From contig CAMKOE010000023.1 of the NCBI GenBank assembly GCA_946414395.1, forward strand, positions 1-39,528: a stretch of 39,528 nucleotides of DNA, written 5' to 3'. Below the pieces are notes generated by a model that ran no database searches, had not been told where the DNA came from, and saw only the letters and a list, made by a program, of their open reading frames with translations. The position numbers and the translations under genes were made by a program. Source of the stretch: an uncultured Porphyromonadaceae bacterium (GTDB lineage: Bacteria; Bacteroidota; Bacteroidia; Bacteroidales; Muribaculaceae). This document shows positions 18,566-27,094 of this stretch, in pieces (position 1 is the first letter of the stretch; the number at the start of each line of letters is the position of its first letter).

Positions 18566-18596
18566 TTTGATATTTACTTTTGTAACTCTATATTTG
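18566..18596 (+). promoter_or_regulatory. Promoter for TonB-domain gene
   Basis: TTTG at 18566-18569, 19-bp spacer, TATATTTG at 18589-18596, an ideal match. A second -7-like TACTTTTG at 18575-18582 lacks a well-placed -33. Confidence 0.65.
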
Positions 18597-18656
18597 TGCC
18601 GTGAAATGTGACTTGCTAGTGTCCGTTTCCATTGAATTTATTAAATAAAAGTGCCT

Positions 18657-19097
18657 ATGCTCAGACAATTACGCTTTGGATTATTGTCATTGTTGTCGCT
18701 GGTGGCCGTGTTGCCCATGGCAGCACAGGTGCGCCACGTCACGACTGTCAATCCACAGTCCAAGCAGTCCTATATGGAGGTCTATGAGTTTGACTACGTG
18801 GATATTCAGCCTCAGTTTCCCGGTGGCGAGCGAGGCCTGATTAATTTCATCAACAAGACCCGCGAGTATCCCTATCATGCCTACAAGAAACGCATCCAGG
18901 GCCGCGTGCTGTGCAGTTTCATCGTGGGCACCGATGGCCGTGTGAGCGACGTGAGGGTCATTCGCGGAGCCGGTGACGAGAGCCTTGATCGTGAGGCCAT
19001 CCGCGTGATCGGTGCGATGCCCAAGTGGAGCGTGGGCAAGGTGGGCAAGCATGCCGTCCCCGTGAGGGTTGTGTTGCCTGTCAACTTCAGGCTCTAG
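18657..19097 (+). CDS. Secreted TonB C-terminal-domain protein
   Basis: A 146-residue protein. The N-terminus is a signal peptide ending in PMAAQ, and the rest is a TonB C-terminal domain: PQFPGGERGLINFINKT, YPYHAYKKRIQGRVLCSFIV, DGRVSDVRVIRGAGDESLD and REAIRVIGAMPKWSVGK, ending in LPVNFRL. TonB normally spans the inner membrane and has a proline-rich arm; here both appear to be absent, so this may be a free or processed periplasmic form. ATG 18657 is chosen over GTG 18651 (two codons earlier). It precedes the protease array but is separated from it by a terminator-like hairpin and the array's own promoter. Confidence 0.87.
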   Translation: MLRQLRFGLLSLLSLVAVLPMAAQVRHVTTVNPQSKQSYMEVYEFDYVDIQPQFPGGERGLINFINKTREYPYHAYKKRIQGRVLCSFIVGTDGRVSDVRVIRGAGDESLDREAIRVIGAMPKWSVGKVGKHAVPVRVVLPVNFRL

Positions 19098-19138
19098 ACA
19101 ATTGAGAGACAAACCATATTACAATATGAATCACAAGA

Positions 19139-19170
19139 AAAAGGGTGCTGCCGTTGTGCAGGCCCTTTCT
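19139..19170 (+). terminator. Terminator-like hairpin after TonB-domain gene
   Basis: AAAGGG (19140-19145) pairs with CCCTTT (19163-19168) and CTGC (19148-19151) with GCAG (19158-19161), with a small internal loop and a 6-nt end loop. A T-rich stretch follows. Confidence 0.5.
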
Positions 19171-19246
19171 TCATTTTGGCGCACTGCCGATAATGGTAGC
19201 AGTTTGGGCGTTTTTGTCTTCTTTTGTTGGCAATTCATCGAAATAA

Positions 19247-19278
19247 TTTGTATGGTTGTGAACAATTGTATAATTTTG
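19247..19278 (+). promoter_or_regulatory. Promoter for first C10 protease
   Basis: TTTG at 19247-19250, 20-bp spacer, TAATTTTG at 19271-19278. The leader would be about 80 nt and AT-rich. Confidence 0.65.
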
Positions 19279-19363
19279 CAACATCAAGTAGAACTAACTC
19301 TAGCATAAACCACTCATTAACTAACGTCCACTACTTCAATTATTAACTATAAATTTTTTGTTT

Positions 19364-21766
19364 ATGAAGAAAATGTTATTCTTTGCCGCTATCATGATGG
19401 CGGCGATGCAGGCAATGGCTGGCAATGTTGATCTGGCAACTGCTCAGTCCAAGGCCGCTGGCTTCCTGCGTCAGAGCGCACCCAATGCCCGCTTCATGAC
19501 CTCGGCGCCCACCATCAAGGGCACCCATGAGGTGAAGAACTCCAGCAATGCAGCCCAGACTGCTTACTACATCGTTAACACCGACCGTGGCTATGTCATC
19601 GTCGCTGGTGATGACCGCGCCCGCGAGATTCTCGCCTATGGTAGCGGAAACATTGACAACTTGAATGATATCCCCGACGCCATGCGTCTCATCCTCAACA
19701 AGTACCAGAAGCAGATGGAGTACCTCCAGGCTCATCCCGGTGTAATGGTGAAGACTGGCGTGACAAGGGGTGGCATTTCCGTTGAGCCGATGTTGAAGAC
19801 CGCTTGGTCTCAAGGCAAGCCCTATAACATGAAGACCCCGAAGGTGGGCTACGGCAGCGATCCCTATTGCAAGGTGGGTTGCTCGGCAGTGTCGCTGTCA
19901 CAGGTGATGAACTACTGGCGCTTCCCGGTTTCCTCACCCGCGCTTCCCGGTTACACCACCGAGACCATGGGTTATGTCATGCCCGCCCTGCCTGCCTACA
20001 CCTTTGACTATGATAACCTGCTTCCCACTTACAGGACCAGTACCGACCAGTATTCGGATACCCAGTTGGATGCTATCGGTTACCTGATGCTCTACACGGG
20101 CTATGCCATGAACATGGACTATGTTACTGACAGGAGCGGTGCCGAGTATGAAGAGATTGATCAGGCCATCCGCACCTTCGGCTTTGACCCGGGTTACAGC
20201 ATTGAGATGAAGTGGGACTATGATGATGGCACCATCAACTATACCGAGGAAGAGTGGGCCCAACTGATCCAGTCCGAACTGATCGCTGGCCGTCCCCTGG
20301 TTTATTGCGCGTTCGACATGCAGTCCGACTCGACCGCCATCAACGGTCACGCCTTCAACGTCGATGGCTATGATGCCGACAACGACATGTATCATGTGAA
20401 CTTCGGCATGAGTGAAGAGAAAAACACTTACTACGCCCTCGATGCCTTCACCCTGGACAATGGCATGACGGTATATGATTTCTATCCCTTGCTTTTTGCC
20501 GGTCTGCAGCCTCCCACGGGTGCCGCTGTTCCCCGCATGATTGTTTCGCCGACGGCTCTCAGCATGGAGTGCTATGCAGGCCAGACTGCTACTGCCACCT
20601 TTAATGTAGCCGGTGTTGACCTGACCGATGCCATCACCGTGACCGTCAACGACGAGAACGGCTATTTCACGACCGACGTCGCTACCATCGCCGTCAATGA
20701 GGCTGGTAACAAGACCGTGACCGTTACCTATGCTCCTCAGGCCGAGGGTACTCACACCGCCACTATTACCTTGAGCACCCCTGGTGGCCTGGATGTGGCT
20801 GTCGCCCTCAACGGTAAGGCAACTCCCGCTCCCCTGGAGAAGCACGATCCCGTGATGCTGCCCGCCAACGAGGAGCATATCAACCTGACCTCGTTCCGTG
20901 CCGACTGGACCGACCAGACTCCCGCCCAGAACGTAGCAAGTTACACCCTCCAGGTGAACACCAAGCCCAACTACACCATCCTGGCCCAGTCCGACTGGAG
21001 CACCACCGAGGAGGTATTTGGCAACAAGGCTTCGACTTGGGAAACTTCTGGCCTCATTCCCGCTGGATGGTCGTTCACTGGCGACAACCTGTGGGCCGAG
21101 GATCACTTCATCTCGATCCAGAAAGCCAGCATCTCCACCCCCGAGTTCACTGGTTGTGACAAGGTGACCGTGGTTGTTACCGCCAAGCGTCTGTATAGCG
21201 GTTCCCCCGACTTCACCGTATCGACCAGCCAGGCTTCGCAGACCTATAACTTGACCAATGGCGAGTTCACCCAGTTTGTACTTGTTCTCGATTGCGCACA
21301 GGCCGACAAGGTGACCTTCGCAGCATCCAATTCTTATTATGCCGGCCTGCTGAACGCTGTCGTTTATTCGGGCGAGATTGAGCCTCCCACGGCTTTGCGT
21401 GCTACCGAGACCGGTGATGCGACCTTCCGCACCATCACGGGTATCACCGACAAGTTCTACACTGTCAACAACCTGACCGCTGGCGGCACTTTCCTCTTCA
21501 AGGTGAAGGCCCTCTACAACGATGGTACCGAGAGTGCTTGGAGCAATGTCGAGGAGGTTACCCTGTTTGATAACGGTAGTGCCTCGCTGAAGGGTGACGT
21601 TAACAATGATGGTATTGTTAACATCAGTGATGTGACCACCCTGATTGATTATCTGCTGGGTAACGGCGGTGCCATCAACACCGTGAACGCAGACATGACT
21701 GAGGATGGAATAATCAATATCTCGGATGTAACTAGCCTTATCGACTTCCTCCTGGGAAATCATTAA
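19364..21766 (+). CDS. C10-family cysteine protease with dockerin, copy 1 (divergent active site)
   Basis: An 800-residue secreted protein. Order: signal peptide (about 1-20, ends MQAMA), propeptide (YYIVNTDRGYVIVAGDDRA region), C10 streptopain-like catalytic domain with Cys173 in VGCSAVSLSQVMNYW and His329 in GHAFNVDGYD, an Ig-like domain (about 390-486), a fibronectin-III-like domain apparently split by an inserted module (about 500-732), and a two-repeat dockerin (about 745-800). The family cleaves proteins outside the cell. Unlike the other three copies, the usual N-W/F-G-W stretch after the His reads NFGMSEEKN, and the CP pair before the Cys is altered, so activity is uncertain. The upstream TTG at 19358 was rejected; ATG 19364 begins the signal peptide. 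Confidence 0.88.
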   Translation: MKKMLFFAAIMMAAMQAMAGNVDLATAQSKAAGFLRQSAPNARFMTSAPTIKGTHEVKNSSNAAQTAYYIVNTDRGYVIVAGDDRAREILAYGSGNIDNLNDIPDAMRLILNKYQKQMEYLQAHPGVMVKTGVTRGGISVEPMLKTAWSQGKPYNMKTPKVGYGSDPYCKVGCSAVSLSQVMNYWRFPVSSPALPGYTTETMGYVMPALPAYTFDYDNLLPTYRTSTDQYSDTQLDAIGYLMLYTGYAMNMDYVTDRSGAEYEEIDQAIRTFGFDPGYSIEMKWDYDDGTINYTEEEWAQLIQSELIAGRPLVYCAFDMQSDSTAINGHAFNVDGYDADNDMYHVNFGMSEEKNTYYALDAFTLDNGMTVYDFYPLLFAGLQPPTGAAVPRMIVSPTALSMECYAGQTATATFNVAGVDLTDAITVTVNDENGYFTTDVATIAVNEAGNKTVTVTYAPQAEGTHTATITLSTPGGLDVAVALNGKATPAPLEKHDPVMLPANEEHINLTSFRADWTDQTPAQNVASYTLQVNTKPNYTILAQSDWSTTEEVFGNKASTWETSGLIPAGWSFTGDNLWAEDHFISIQKASISTPEFTGCDKVTVVVTAKRLYSGSPDFTVSTSQASQTYNLTNGEFTQFVLVLDCAQADKVTFAASNSYYAGLLNAVVYSGEIEPPTALRATETGDATFRTITGITDKFYTVNNLTAGGTFLFKVKALYNDGTESAWSNVEEVTLFDNGSASLKGDVNNDGIVNISDVTTLIDYLLGNGGAINTVNADMTEDGIINISDVTSLIDFLLGNH

Positions 21767-21793
21767 GGAATTTCATTCATTAGACATTAAAAT

Positions 21794-21831
21794 AGGCCCA
21801 AGCGCTGCCAGGCGGTGCTTGGGCCTTTTTT
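21794..21831 (+). terminator. Rho-independent terminator after C10 protease 1
   Basis: A 10-bp perfect stem, AGGCCCAAGC (21794-21803) with GCTTGGGCCT (21817-21826), followed by a T run. It begins 28 bp after the stop. Confidence 0.85.
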
Positions 21832-21919
21832 AATGATGTTTGCTGGCCAGATTGTGGTAAAAACGATAGTTTCAGGCGGCTATTTACGGTAAAATGTAGT
21901 TAATGTGCTATTTTTGTTT

Positions 21920-21927
21920 TACCTTTG
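21920..21927 (+). promoter_or_regulatory. Candidate -7 element for C10 protease 2
   Basis: TACCTTTG, a full -7 match. A second match, TATTTTTG, is at 21909-21916. Neither has a clear TTTG at the right distance. Leader of about 65 nt. Confidence 0.4.
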
Positions 21928-21994
21928 TCAAGTCTCAACGAGGCAAGAACAGGACCATTAATAATAAACTATAAACTCAACGGTACACTATTTT

Positions 21995-24118
21995 ATGAAA
22001 AAAATGTTTCTTCTCGCTGCAACCTTGTTTGCGGCGATACAAGTGATGGCGGCCGATGTCGATCAGGTTGCCGCAAGGTCAATCGCCCAGAAGTTCCTGG
22101 CGAGTCATTCGGGTACTAAAACGCTCAACGCGGCCATGCCCGCTGTGAAATGGGTCCATCAGGAAAAGAATTCGGCCAACGCTGGCCGGGTCGCCTACTA
22201 TGTCGTCAACACCGACAACGGTTTTGTCATCGTTGCTGGTGACGACCGCGCCCAGGAAGTGCTCGCCTATGGCAACCGTCCGCTCGGCGGCATGAACAGC
22301 CTGCCCGAGAACATGCGCTACTGGCTGGGCTACTACAAGCGGCAGATGGAACTGCTGCAGTCACGCCCCGGCATGAAGGTTCAGAAACCCGCAATCAAGG
22401 CTGGCGGCACGAGTGTCGAGCCATTGATCACAGCCATGTGGGACCAGGGTTCCCCCTTCTATAACCAGTGCCCGATGGATGGTGACCGTCGCGCCCTGAC
22501 CGGCTGTGCGGCCACCTCTCTGGCCCAGGTGTTCAACAAGTGGAAGTATCCCACCCAGCCCACTCCCACGATACCCGGTTACACGACCGCTACCCGCCAC
22601 TTTGAACTACCGGCATTGCCTTCAGTCACCTTTGACTGGGATCACATGCTCGACACCTACCGGGTGGGCTATTACAATGCCGACAACATCAATGCCGTGG
22701 CCACCCTGATGCGCTATATCGGCCAAGCCGAGCAAATGGACTATGTGAACGATGGCAGTACGGCCTGGGAGGATGATATCGTCAGGGCTTGCCACCTGTT
22801 TGGCTATGTGGGTGCCTATGTTTCCTACAAGAGCGAACTGATTTCGTCCACAGTCGATAACGTGCTCATCGATGACGAGACGTGGAGCCAAATGATACAA
22901 AATGAACTCCTTGCAGGACGTCCTGTGGTCTATTGCGGCTACTCGTGGAGCGATGCCTATAATATGTTCTATGGTCATGCTTTCAATGTCGATGGCTATG
23001 ATGCTGCCACGGGCATGTTTTCCATCAACTGGGGTTGGGCAGGCACCGGCAATGGGTACTATGCGCTCAATACCTTTGCTAACCAGGGCAATAACTATAA
23101 CATGGGCCAACTCATGGTCATGGGCATTGAGCCTCCCGCTCCCATCGAGGCCTATGCTCCCGTGATGCAGCCCGCTGCCGAGCAGTACATTTCCTTGACG
23201 TCGTTCCGTGCCGACTGGACCGATGAAACGCCCAGCGAGAATGTGACCAGTTACACCCTTGAGGTGACAGCCGACGACGGTACCGAGCCCGGTGTTTACG
23301 AGCGGGTCTTCAGTGAGACGTTCCCCTATGCTTCCGAGAATGGTTCGCGCCCTCTCTCCGACGTTGATAAACTGAGTACCAACAAGGGTTGGAGCAGCAG
23401 CAACGCCTATGAGGCACGCGGCGGCATCCGCCTGGGTGGCGGTGGCAACCCTGGCATCTTGACCACTCCAGCGGTCGACATGACGCAGAGCGGTGGCAAG
23501 ATGACCGTCATGCTCAGCATGAGGCCCTACCAGTCGGCCGATAACAATATACCGGTGACTGTCTCGTGTGGCAGCAGTGTCGAGAGTGTCACCGTGACTG
23601 CCGAGGGTACCTACACGGTGGTGCTCAAGTGTGACGCCGATGCCAACCAGAAGGTGACCATCACCGGTGGCGATGGCTCCAACACCAAGCGTGTTGTCGT
23701 TACCCAGATTGACATCTACAGTGCGACCGCCAACTCCTTCAAGCAGTTGCTCACCCTTCCCGTCGAGGATGGCGATTCAACCTCGCGCGTTATTACCGGT
23801 ATCACCGATAAGTTCTACACCGTGAGGAATCTGAGTGCTGGCGGCACCTTCAACTACCGTGTGAAGGCACACTATGTCAACGGCACCCAGAGCGAGTGGA
23901 GCAATTTGGAGCAGGTGACCCTGTTCGGTAACGCCCATGACTATGAGCGGGGCGACGTGAACCATGACGCTACGGTCAACATCAGTGACGTGACGGCCCT
24001 CATTGATTATCTCCTGGGCACTCAGGATGCTGTCTGCACCACATGTGCCGATGTCAATGGCGATGGCATTATTAACATCAGTGACGTGACTATGCTCATC
24101 GATGCAATTCTCAAATAA
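21995..24118 (+). CDS. C10-family cysteine protease with dockerin, copy 2 (no Ig-like domain)
   Basis: A 707-residue secreted protease. Signal peptide about 1-19 (ends QVMA); propeptide with YYVVNTDNGFVIVAGDDRA; catalytic domain with WDQGSPFYNQCP, Cys171 in TGCAATSLAQVF, His328 in YGHAFNVDGYD and INWGWAGTGNGYY, so all active-site features look intact. The Ig-like domain of copies 1, 3 and 4 is missing. The fibronectin-III-like halves (TSFRADWTDETPSENVTSY and ITDKFYTVRNLSAGGTF) frame a different insert of about 190 residues (ERVFSETF, GGIRLGGGGNPGILTTPAVD) that resembles a jelly-roll, choice-of-anchor type domain. The dockerin is at about 652-707. Shortest of the four copies. Confidence 0.92.
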   Translation: MKKMFLLAATLFAAIQVMAADVDQVAARSIAQKFLASHSGTKTLNAAMPAVKWVHQEKNSANAGRVAYYVVNTDNGFVIVAGDDRAQEVLAYGNRPLGGMNSLPENMRYWLGYYKRQMELLQSRPGMKVQKPAIKAGGTSVEPLITAMWDQGSPFYNQCPMDGDRRALTGCAATSLAQVFNKWKYPTQPTPTIPGYTTATRHFELPALPSVTFDWDHMLDTYRVGYYNADNINAVATLMRYIGQAEQMDYVNDGSTAWEDDIVRACHLFGYVGAYVSYKSELISSTVDNVLIDDETWSQMIQNELLAGRPVVYCGYSWSDAYNMFYGHAFNVDGYDAATGMFSINWGWAGTGNGYYALNTFANQGNNYNMGQLMVMGIEPPAPIEAYAPVMQPAAEQYISLTSFRADWTDETPSENVTSYTLEVTADDGTEPGVYERVFSETFPYASENGSRPLSDVDKLSTNKGWSSSNAYEARGGIRLGGGGNPGILTTPAVDMTQSGGKMTVMLSMRPYQSADNNIPVTVSCGSSVESVTVTAEGTYTVVLKCDADANQKVTITGGDGSNTKRVVVTQIDIYSATANSFKQLLTLPVEDGDSTSRVITGITDKFYTVRNLSAGGTFNYRVKAHYVNGTQSEWSNLEQVTLFGNAHDYERGDVNHDATVNISDVTALIDYLLGTQDAVCTTCADVNGDGIINISDVTMLIDAILK

Positions 24119-24125
24119 TTAAAGG

Positions 24126-24261
24126 CAATGATATAGAAGTTGGCCCTAAAAGTTTTTTAATGCAATTTCGCAAAGAAAGCGTATTTCACTAATAATATTT
24201 AAAACTATTCGTGAAATTCGCATTTAGCCCCGCAGGGTTCGGGCCAACATCTATATCATTG
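24126..24261. repeat. MITE-like inverted-repeat element, copy B
   Basis: A 136-bp non-coding element with 21-nt terminal inverted repeats, 24126-24146 and 24241-24261, which differ at one base. An inner pair AATGC-AATTTC (24159-24169) and GAAATTCGCATT (24213-24224) also matches with one bulge. It shares both ends and the block next to the right end with copy A. It starts 7 bp after the stop of protease 2. Confidence 0.75.
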
Positions 24262-24285
24262 GCTAACTAAAAATCAGAGTTCTGT

Positions 24286-24319
24286 AAAAAAGGCGAAGGC
24301 TCTCCTCTTCGCCCCTGCT
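24286..24319. terminator. Terminator-like hairpin, probably for C10 protease 2
   Basis: GGCGAAG (24292-24298) pairs with CTTCGCC (24307-24313). A run of A precedes it and TTTT follows a few bases later, so it could work in either direction. It lies 168 bp after the stop because the repeat is in between. Confidence 0.5.
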
Positions 24320-24375
24320 TTTGAGGACTTGTGCTTTGTTAATCATATCACATTAAAATAAAAATAGTCGATTCA

Positions 24376-26748
24376 ATGAAGAAAATCCTTTTTCTTGCCG
24401 TCCTCTTGATGGCGGCAACCCAGGCGTGGGCGGCTGGCGTGGATGCCACGACTGCTCAAGTCCGGGCTCAACGTTTCCTCTCCTCCCAAGTCGCATCGGG
24501 CAAGATGATGGCCCCTGGCCAGGGTGCCCTGCGCCTGACGCACACCGAGGTGAGTTCTCAGTCGCCCTCCCTTCCGGTCTATTACATCTTCAATTCCGCT
24601 AGTGGATATGTCGTGGTATCGGGAGAGGATCGTGCACGCGAGATCCTTGCCTATGGTGACGGGACGCTGGATGTGAACAACATGCCCGAGAACATGCGTT
24701 ACTGGCTGGGCTACTACAAGCGACAGGTGGAATTTTTACAGAGCCATCCCGACATTCAACCCAGCGCTTTCTCTCTGTTGGCACCCCAGCGTGCCAGCCA
24801 GTCGGTCAATCCCCTGCTCACCGCCAACTGGAGCCAGAGTGAGCCCTACTGGAGGGAATGCCCCGTCGTTGGCGGCGACACGTGCCCCACGGGTTGCCCG
24901 GCCACTTCATTGTCGATGGTCTTCTACTACTGGAAGTACCCCAAGCAGCAGACCCCCACAGTGCCGTCCTATGTGATGCCCACCTATGGCATGACCCTGC
25001 CCGAGTTGGCCCCGACAACGTTTGACTGGGACAACATGATTGATAATTACACGGCGACCTACACCGACGCGCAGGCTGCTGCTGTTGCCCACCTGATGCG
25101 CTACATCGGCCAGGTCGAGGAGATGGACTACACCATCAGTGGCAGTGGCGCCTATGGCAAGGACATCCTGCGTGCCGTCCAGTTCTTCGAGTATGACCAG
25201 GATGCCCAACTGTTGTTCAAGACCGATGACCTGGGGTATGCCAACTACTCCGACAGCCAGTGGGCCGCGCTCATCCAGGCCGAACTCGTTGCCGGGCGCC
25301 CCATCGTCTATTGCGCCTATGACAACTATACCGGATCGGGTCATGCCTTCAATGTCGACGGCTATGACGCGTCGAGCGACACCTATCACATCAACTGGGG
25401 CTGGAATGGCAGGGGCAACGGCAACTTTGCCCTCAATGCGTTTACCTATGGTGACTACACCTTCGGCACCAGCCAGCAGATGGTTATCGGCATCCAGCCG
25501 CCCGAGGGTTACCAGAATCCCCGCCTCCAGGCCTATCCCAATGTGCTCGACATGCGGGCCTATCCCGGCAAGCCCGTTACCGCCACCGTCAGCCTCAAGG
25601 GCACCAACCTCACGGGTGACGTGACGTTGACGCTCAACGATGCCGCCGGAGTGTTTGCCATCGACACCCACTCGCTGCCCAGGGATGAAGCCGAGGCCGG
25701 CCACGACATCACAGTGACCTATACTCCCTTGTCCGTCGGCAATCATGCGGCGACCATCGTCTGCCGCTCGCAGGATGCCGATCCCATGACGATTACCCTC
25801 AACGGCACGGCGCCCCTCGAAGTCTATCCTCCCGTGATGCTGCCCGCCGACGAGTCCCGGGTCATGCTGACCTCGTTCACAGCCGACTGGACCGACGCGA
25901 CGCCGTCGGGCAATGTCCTCGGTTACACGCTCGAGGTATATAGTAAGCCGGATTATATCATGCTCGAGGAGGCCGACTTCAGCCAACTGCCCCGCGAGAC
26001 GCCTACCAATCAGGCCTCTCATGCCACCGATTACCTGCCCGAGGGCTGGTCCTTCACCGGCTCGGAATTTAACCTTGAGGGCGGCTGCATCATGCCGCGC
26101 CGCAACAGTGTCATCACAACCGATGCCCTCAACCTGCGCGGATATGATAAGGTGACTGTCGAGGTGACGGCCCGCAGTTATGGCTCATGGGGTGACCCTT
26201 CCGAACTCACGATCTCGACCAGCCTTGCCAGCGAGACGCTCGCCTTGCCGTTCTCCTATACCACCATGCGCGTGGTGCTGGATTGCGCCCAGGGCGACCG
26301 CATCGCGTTCAAGGCCGGCTATTATCCCATGATCCAGGCCATCAGGATCTATGCGGGCGATGCCACCGCCGCTAGCGTCAGGGCCAATGAACAGGGGGAT
26401 GAGAATTACCGCTTGATTACCGGCATCACCGGCAAGTCCTGCACCGTCAGGGATCTTGCTGCCGGCGGCACCTTCTTCTACCAGGTCAAGGCCCATTACT
26501 GTGATGGCAGTGAGAGTGCCTGGAGCGAGAGTCAGATAGTCACCCTGGTTGACGGTGGCCACGGCTATGAGGCCGGTGACGTGAACCACGACGGCCATGT
26601 TAACATCAGCGATGTGACATTGCTCATCGACTACATTCTGGACGGCCAGACAGTCATCTGCCCCACGTGTGCCGACGTGAACACCGATGGCTATGTCAAC
26701 ATCAGCGATGTGACCGCAATCATCGACCTGTTGCTTGCTGGTCATTAA
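24376..26748 (+). CDS. C10-family cysteine protease with dockerin, copy 3
   Basis: A 790-residue secreted protease. Signal peptide about 1-20 (ends AWAA); propeptide with YYIFNSASGYVVVSGEDRA; catalytic domain with WSQSEPYWRECP, Cys174 in TGCPATSLSMVFYYW, His323 in GSGHAFNVDGYD and INWGWNGRGNGNF. An Ig-like domain follows at about 382-480, then the fibronectin-III-like halves around an insert (about 489-729), then the dockerin (734-790, with DVNHDGHVNISDVT and DVNTDGYVNISDVT). Active-site residues appear complete. No convincing promoter was found in the 114 bp between the repeat element and the ATG, so expression may depend on read-through or on an atypical promoter. Confidence 0.92.
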   Translation: MKKILFLAVLLMAATQAWAAGVDATTAQVRAQRFLSSQVASGKMMAPGQGALRLTHTEVSSQSPSLPVYYIFNSASGYVVVSGEDRAREILAYGDGTLDVNNMPENMRYWLGYYKRQVEFLQSHPDIQPSAFSLLAPQRASQSVNPLLTANWSQSEPYWRECPVVGGDTCPTGCPATSLSMVFYYWKYPKQQTPTVPSYVMPTYGMTLPELAPTTFDWDNMIDNYTATYTDAQAAAVAHLMRYIGQVEEMDYTISGSGAYGKDILRAVQFFEYDQDAQLLFKTDDLGYANYSDSQWAALIQAELVAGRPIVYCAYDNYTGSGHAFNVDGYDASSDTYHINWGWNGRGNGNFALNAFTYGDYTFGTSQQMVIGIQPPEGYQNPRLQAYPNVLDMRAYPGKPVTATVSLKGTNLTGDVTLTLNDAAGVFAIDTHSLPRDEAEAGHDITVTYTPLSVGNHAATIVCRSQDADPMTITLNGTAPLEVYPPVMLPADESRVMLTSFTADWTDATPSGNVLGYTLEVYSKPDYIMLEEADFSQLPRETPTNQASHATDYLPEGWSFTGSEFNLEGGCIMPRRNSVITTDALNLRGYDKVTVEVTARSYGSWGDPSELTISTSLASETLALPFSYTTMRVVLDCAQGDRIAFKAGYYPMIQAIRIYAGDATAASVRANEQGDENYRLITGITGKSCTVRDLAAGGTFFYQVKAHYCDGSESAWSESQIVTLVDGGHGYEAGDVNHDGHVNISDVTLLIDYILDGQTVICPTCADVNTDGYVNISDVTAIIDLLLAGH

Positions 26749-26785
26749 TGTCGTGATGATGTGATAAATTGCATATAATGATGAT

Positions 26786-26820
26786 GCAAGGGCTGCCCAA
26801 TAGTGGTGGCCCTTGCTGTT
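26786..26820 (+). terminator. Terminator after C10 protease 3
   Basis: GCAAGGGC (26786-26793) pairs with GCCCTTGC (26809-26816); the following TGTTAATATTT is moderately T-rich. It begins 38 bp after the stop. Confidence 0.65.
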
Positions 26821-26953
26821 AATATTTGATCCTCAGTTGATTGGTTTGAAGGTTGGTTTTGTATTAATATACACAAATGTAGATAGGTTTTTCTGCGTCG
26901 GACGGGGCCCTGAGCCATTTTGTTGTTTTTTTGTAACTTTTTGCTTCAAAATG

Positions 26954-26984
26954 TTGCGTTTTCATTGTTTTTGGAGTACTTTTG
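26954..26984 (+). promoter_or_regulatory. Promoter for C10 protease 4
   Basis: TTG at 26954-26956, 20-bp spacer, TACTTTTG at 26977-26984, a full -7 match. Confidence 0.6.
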
Positions 26985-27094
26985 CGTGCGTTGTTAGCAC
27001 ATCAACGTGTGACGGCCATTCATGTAATCAACATTAACCGACTGAAGCGAGAAAATATTTAAATACTAACCAATATTTTAAATACTGTTTTTTT

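Larger units (their letters stand above)
26749..27094. other. Intergenic region between C10 proteases 3 and 4
   Basis: This 346-bp stretch holds a terminator (26786-26816), a promoter (26954-26984) and a leader of about 105 nt. A short open frame inside it (26813-27037) has no start signal or recognisable sequence. No RNA gene or mobile element is seen. Confidence 0.6.

Noticed and set aside
19934..21763. A 609-codon minus-strand open frame opposite C10 protease 1
   Set aside because: Antisense shadow of a gene with clear catalytic and dockerin motifs; no start signal or recognisable domain.
24126..24261. CRISPR array or attachment site at the repeat elements
   Set aside because: Only paired inverted ends are seen, with no evenly spaced direct repeats and no integrase or tRNA nearby.
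26813..27037. A 74-codon open frame between proteases 3 and 4
   Set aside because: It begins inside the terminator and runs through the promoter of protease 4; composition is Phe/Cys-rich and unlike a gene.
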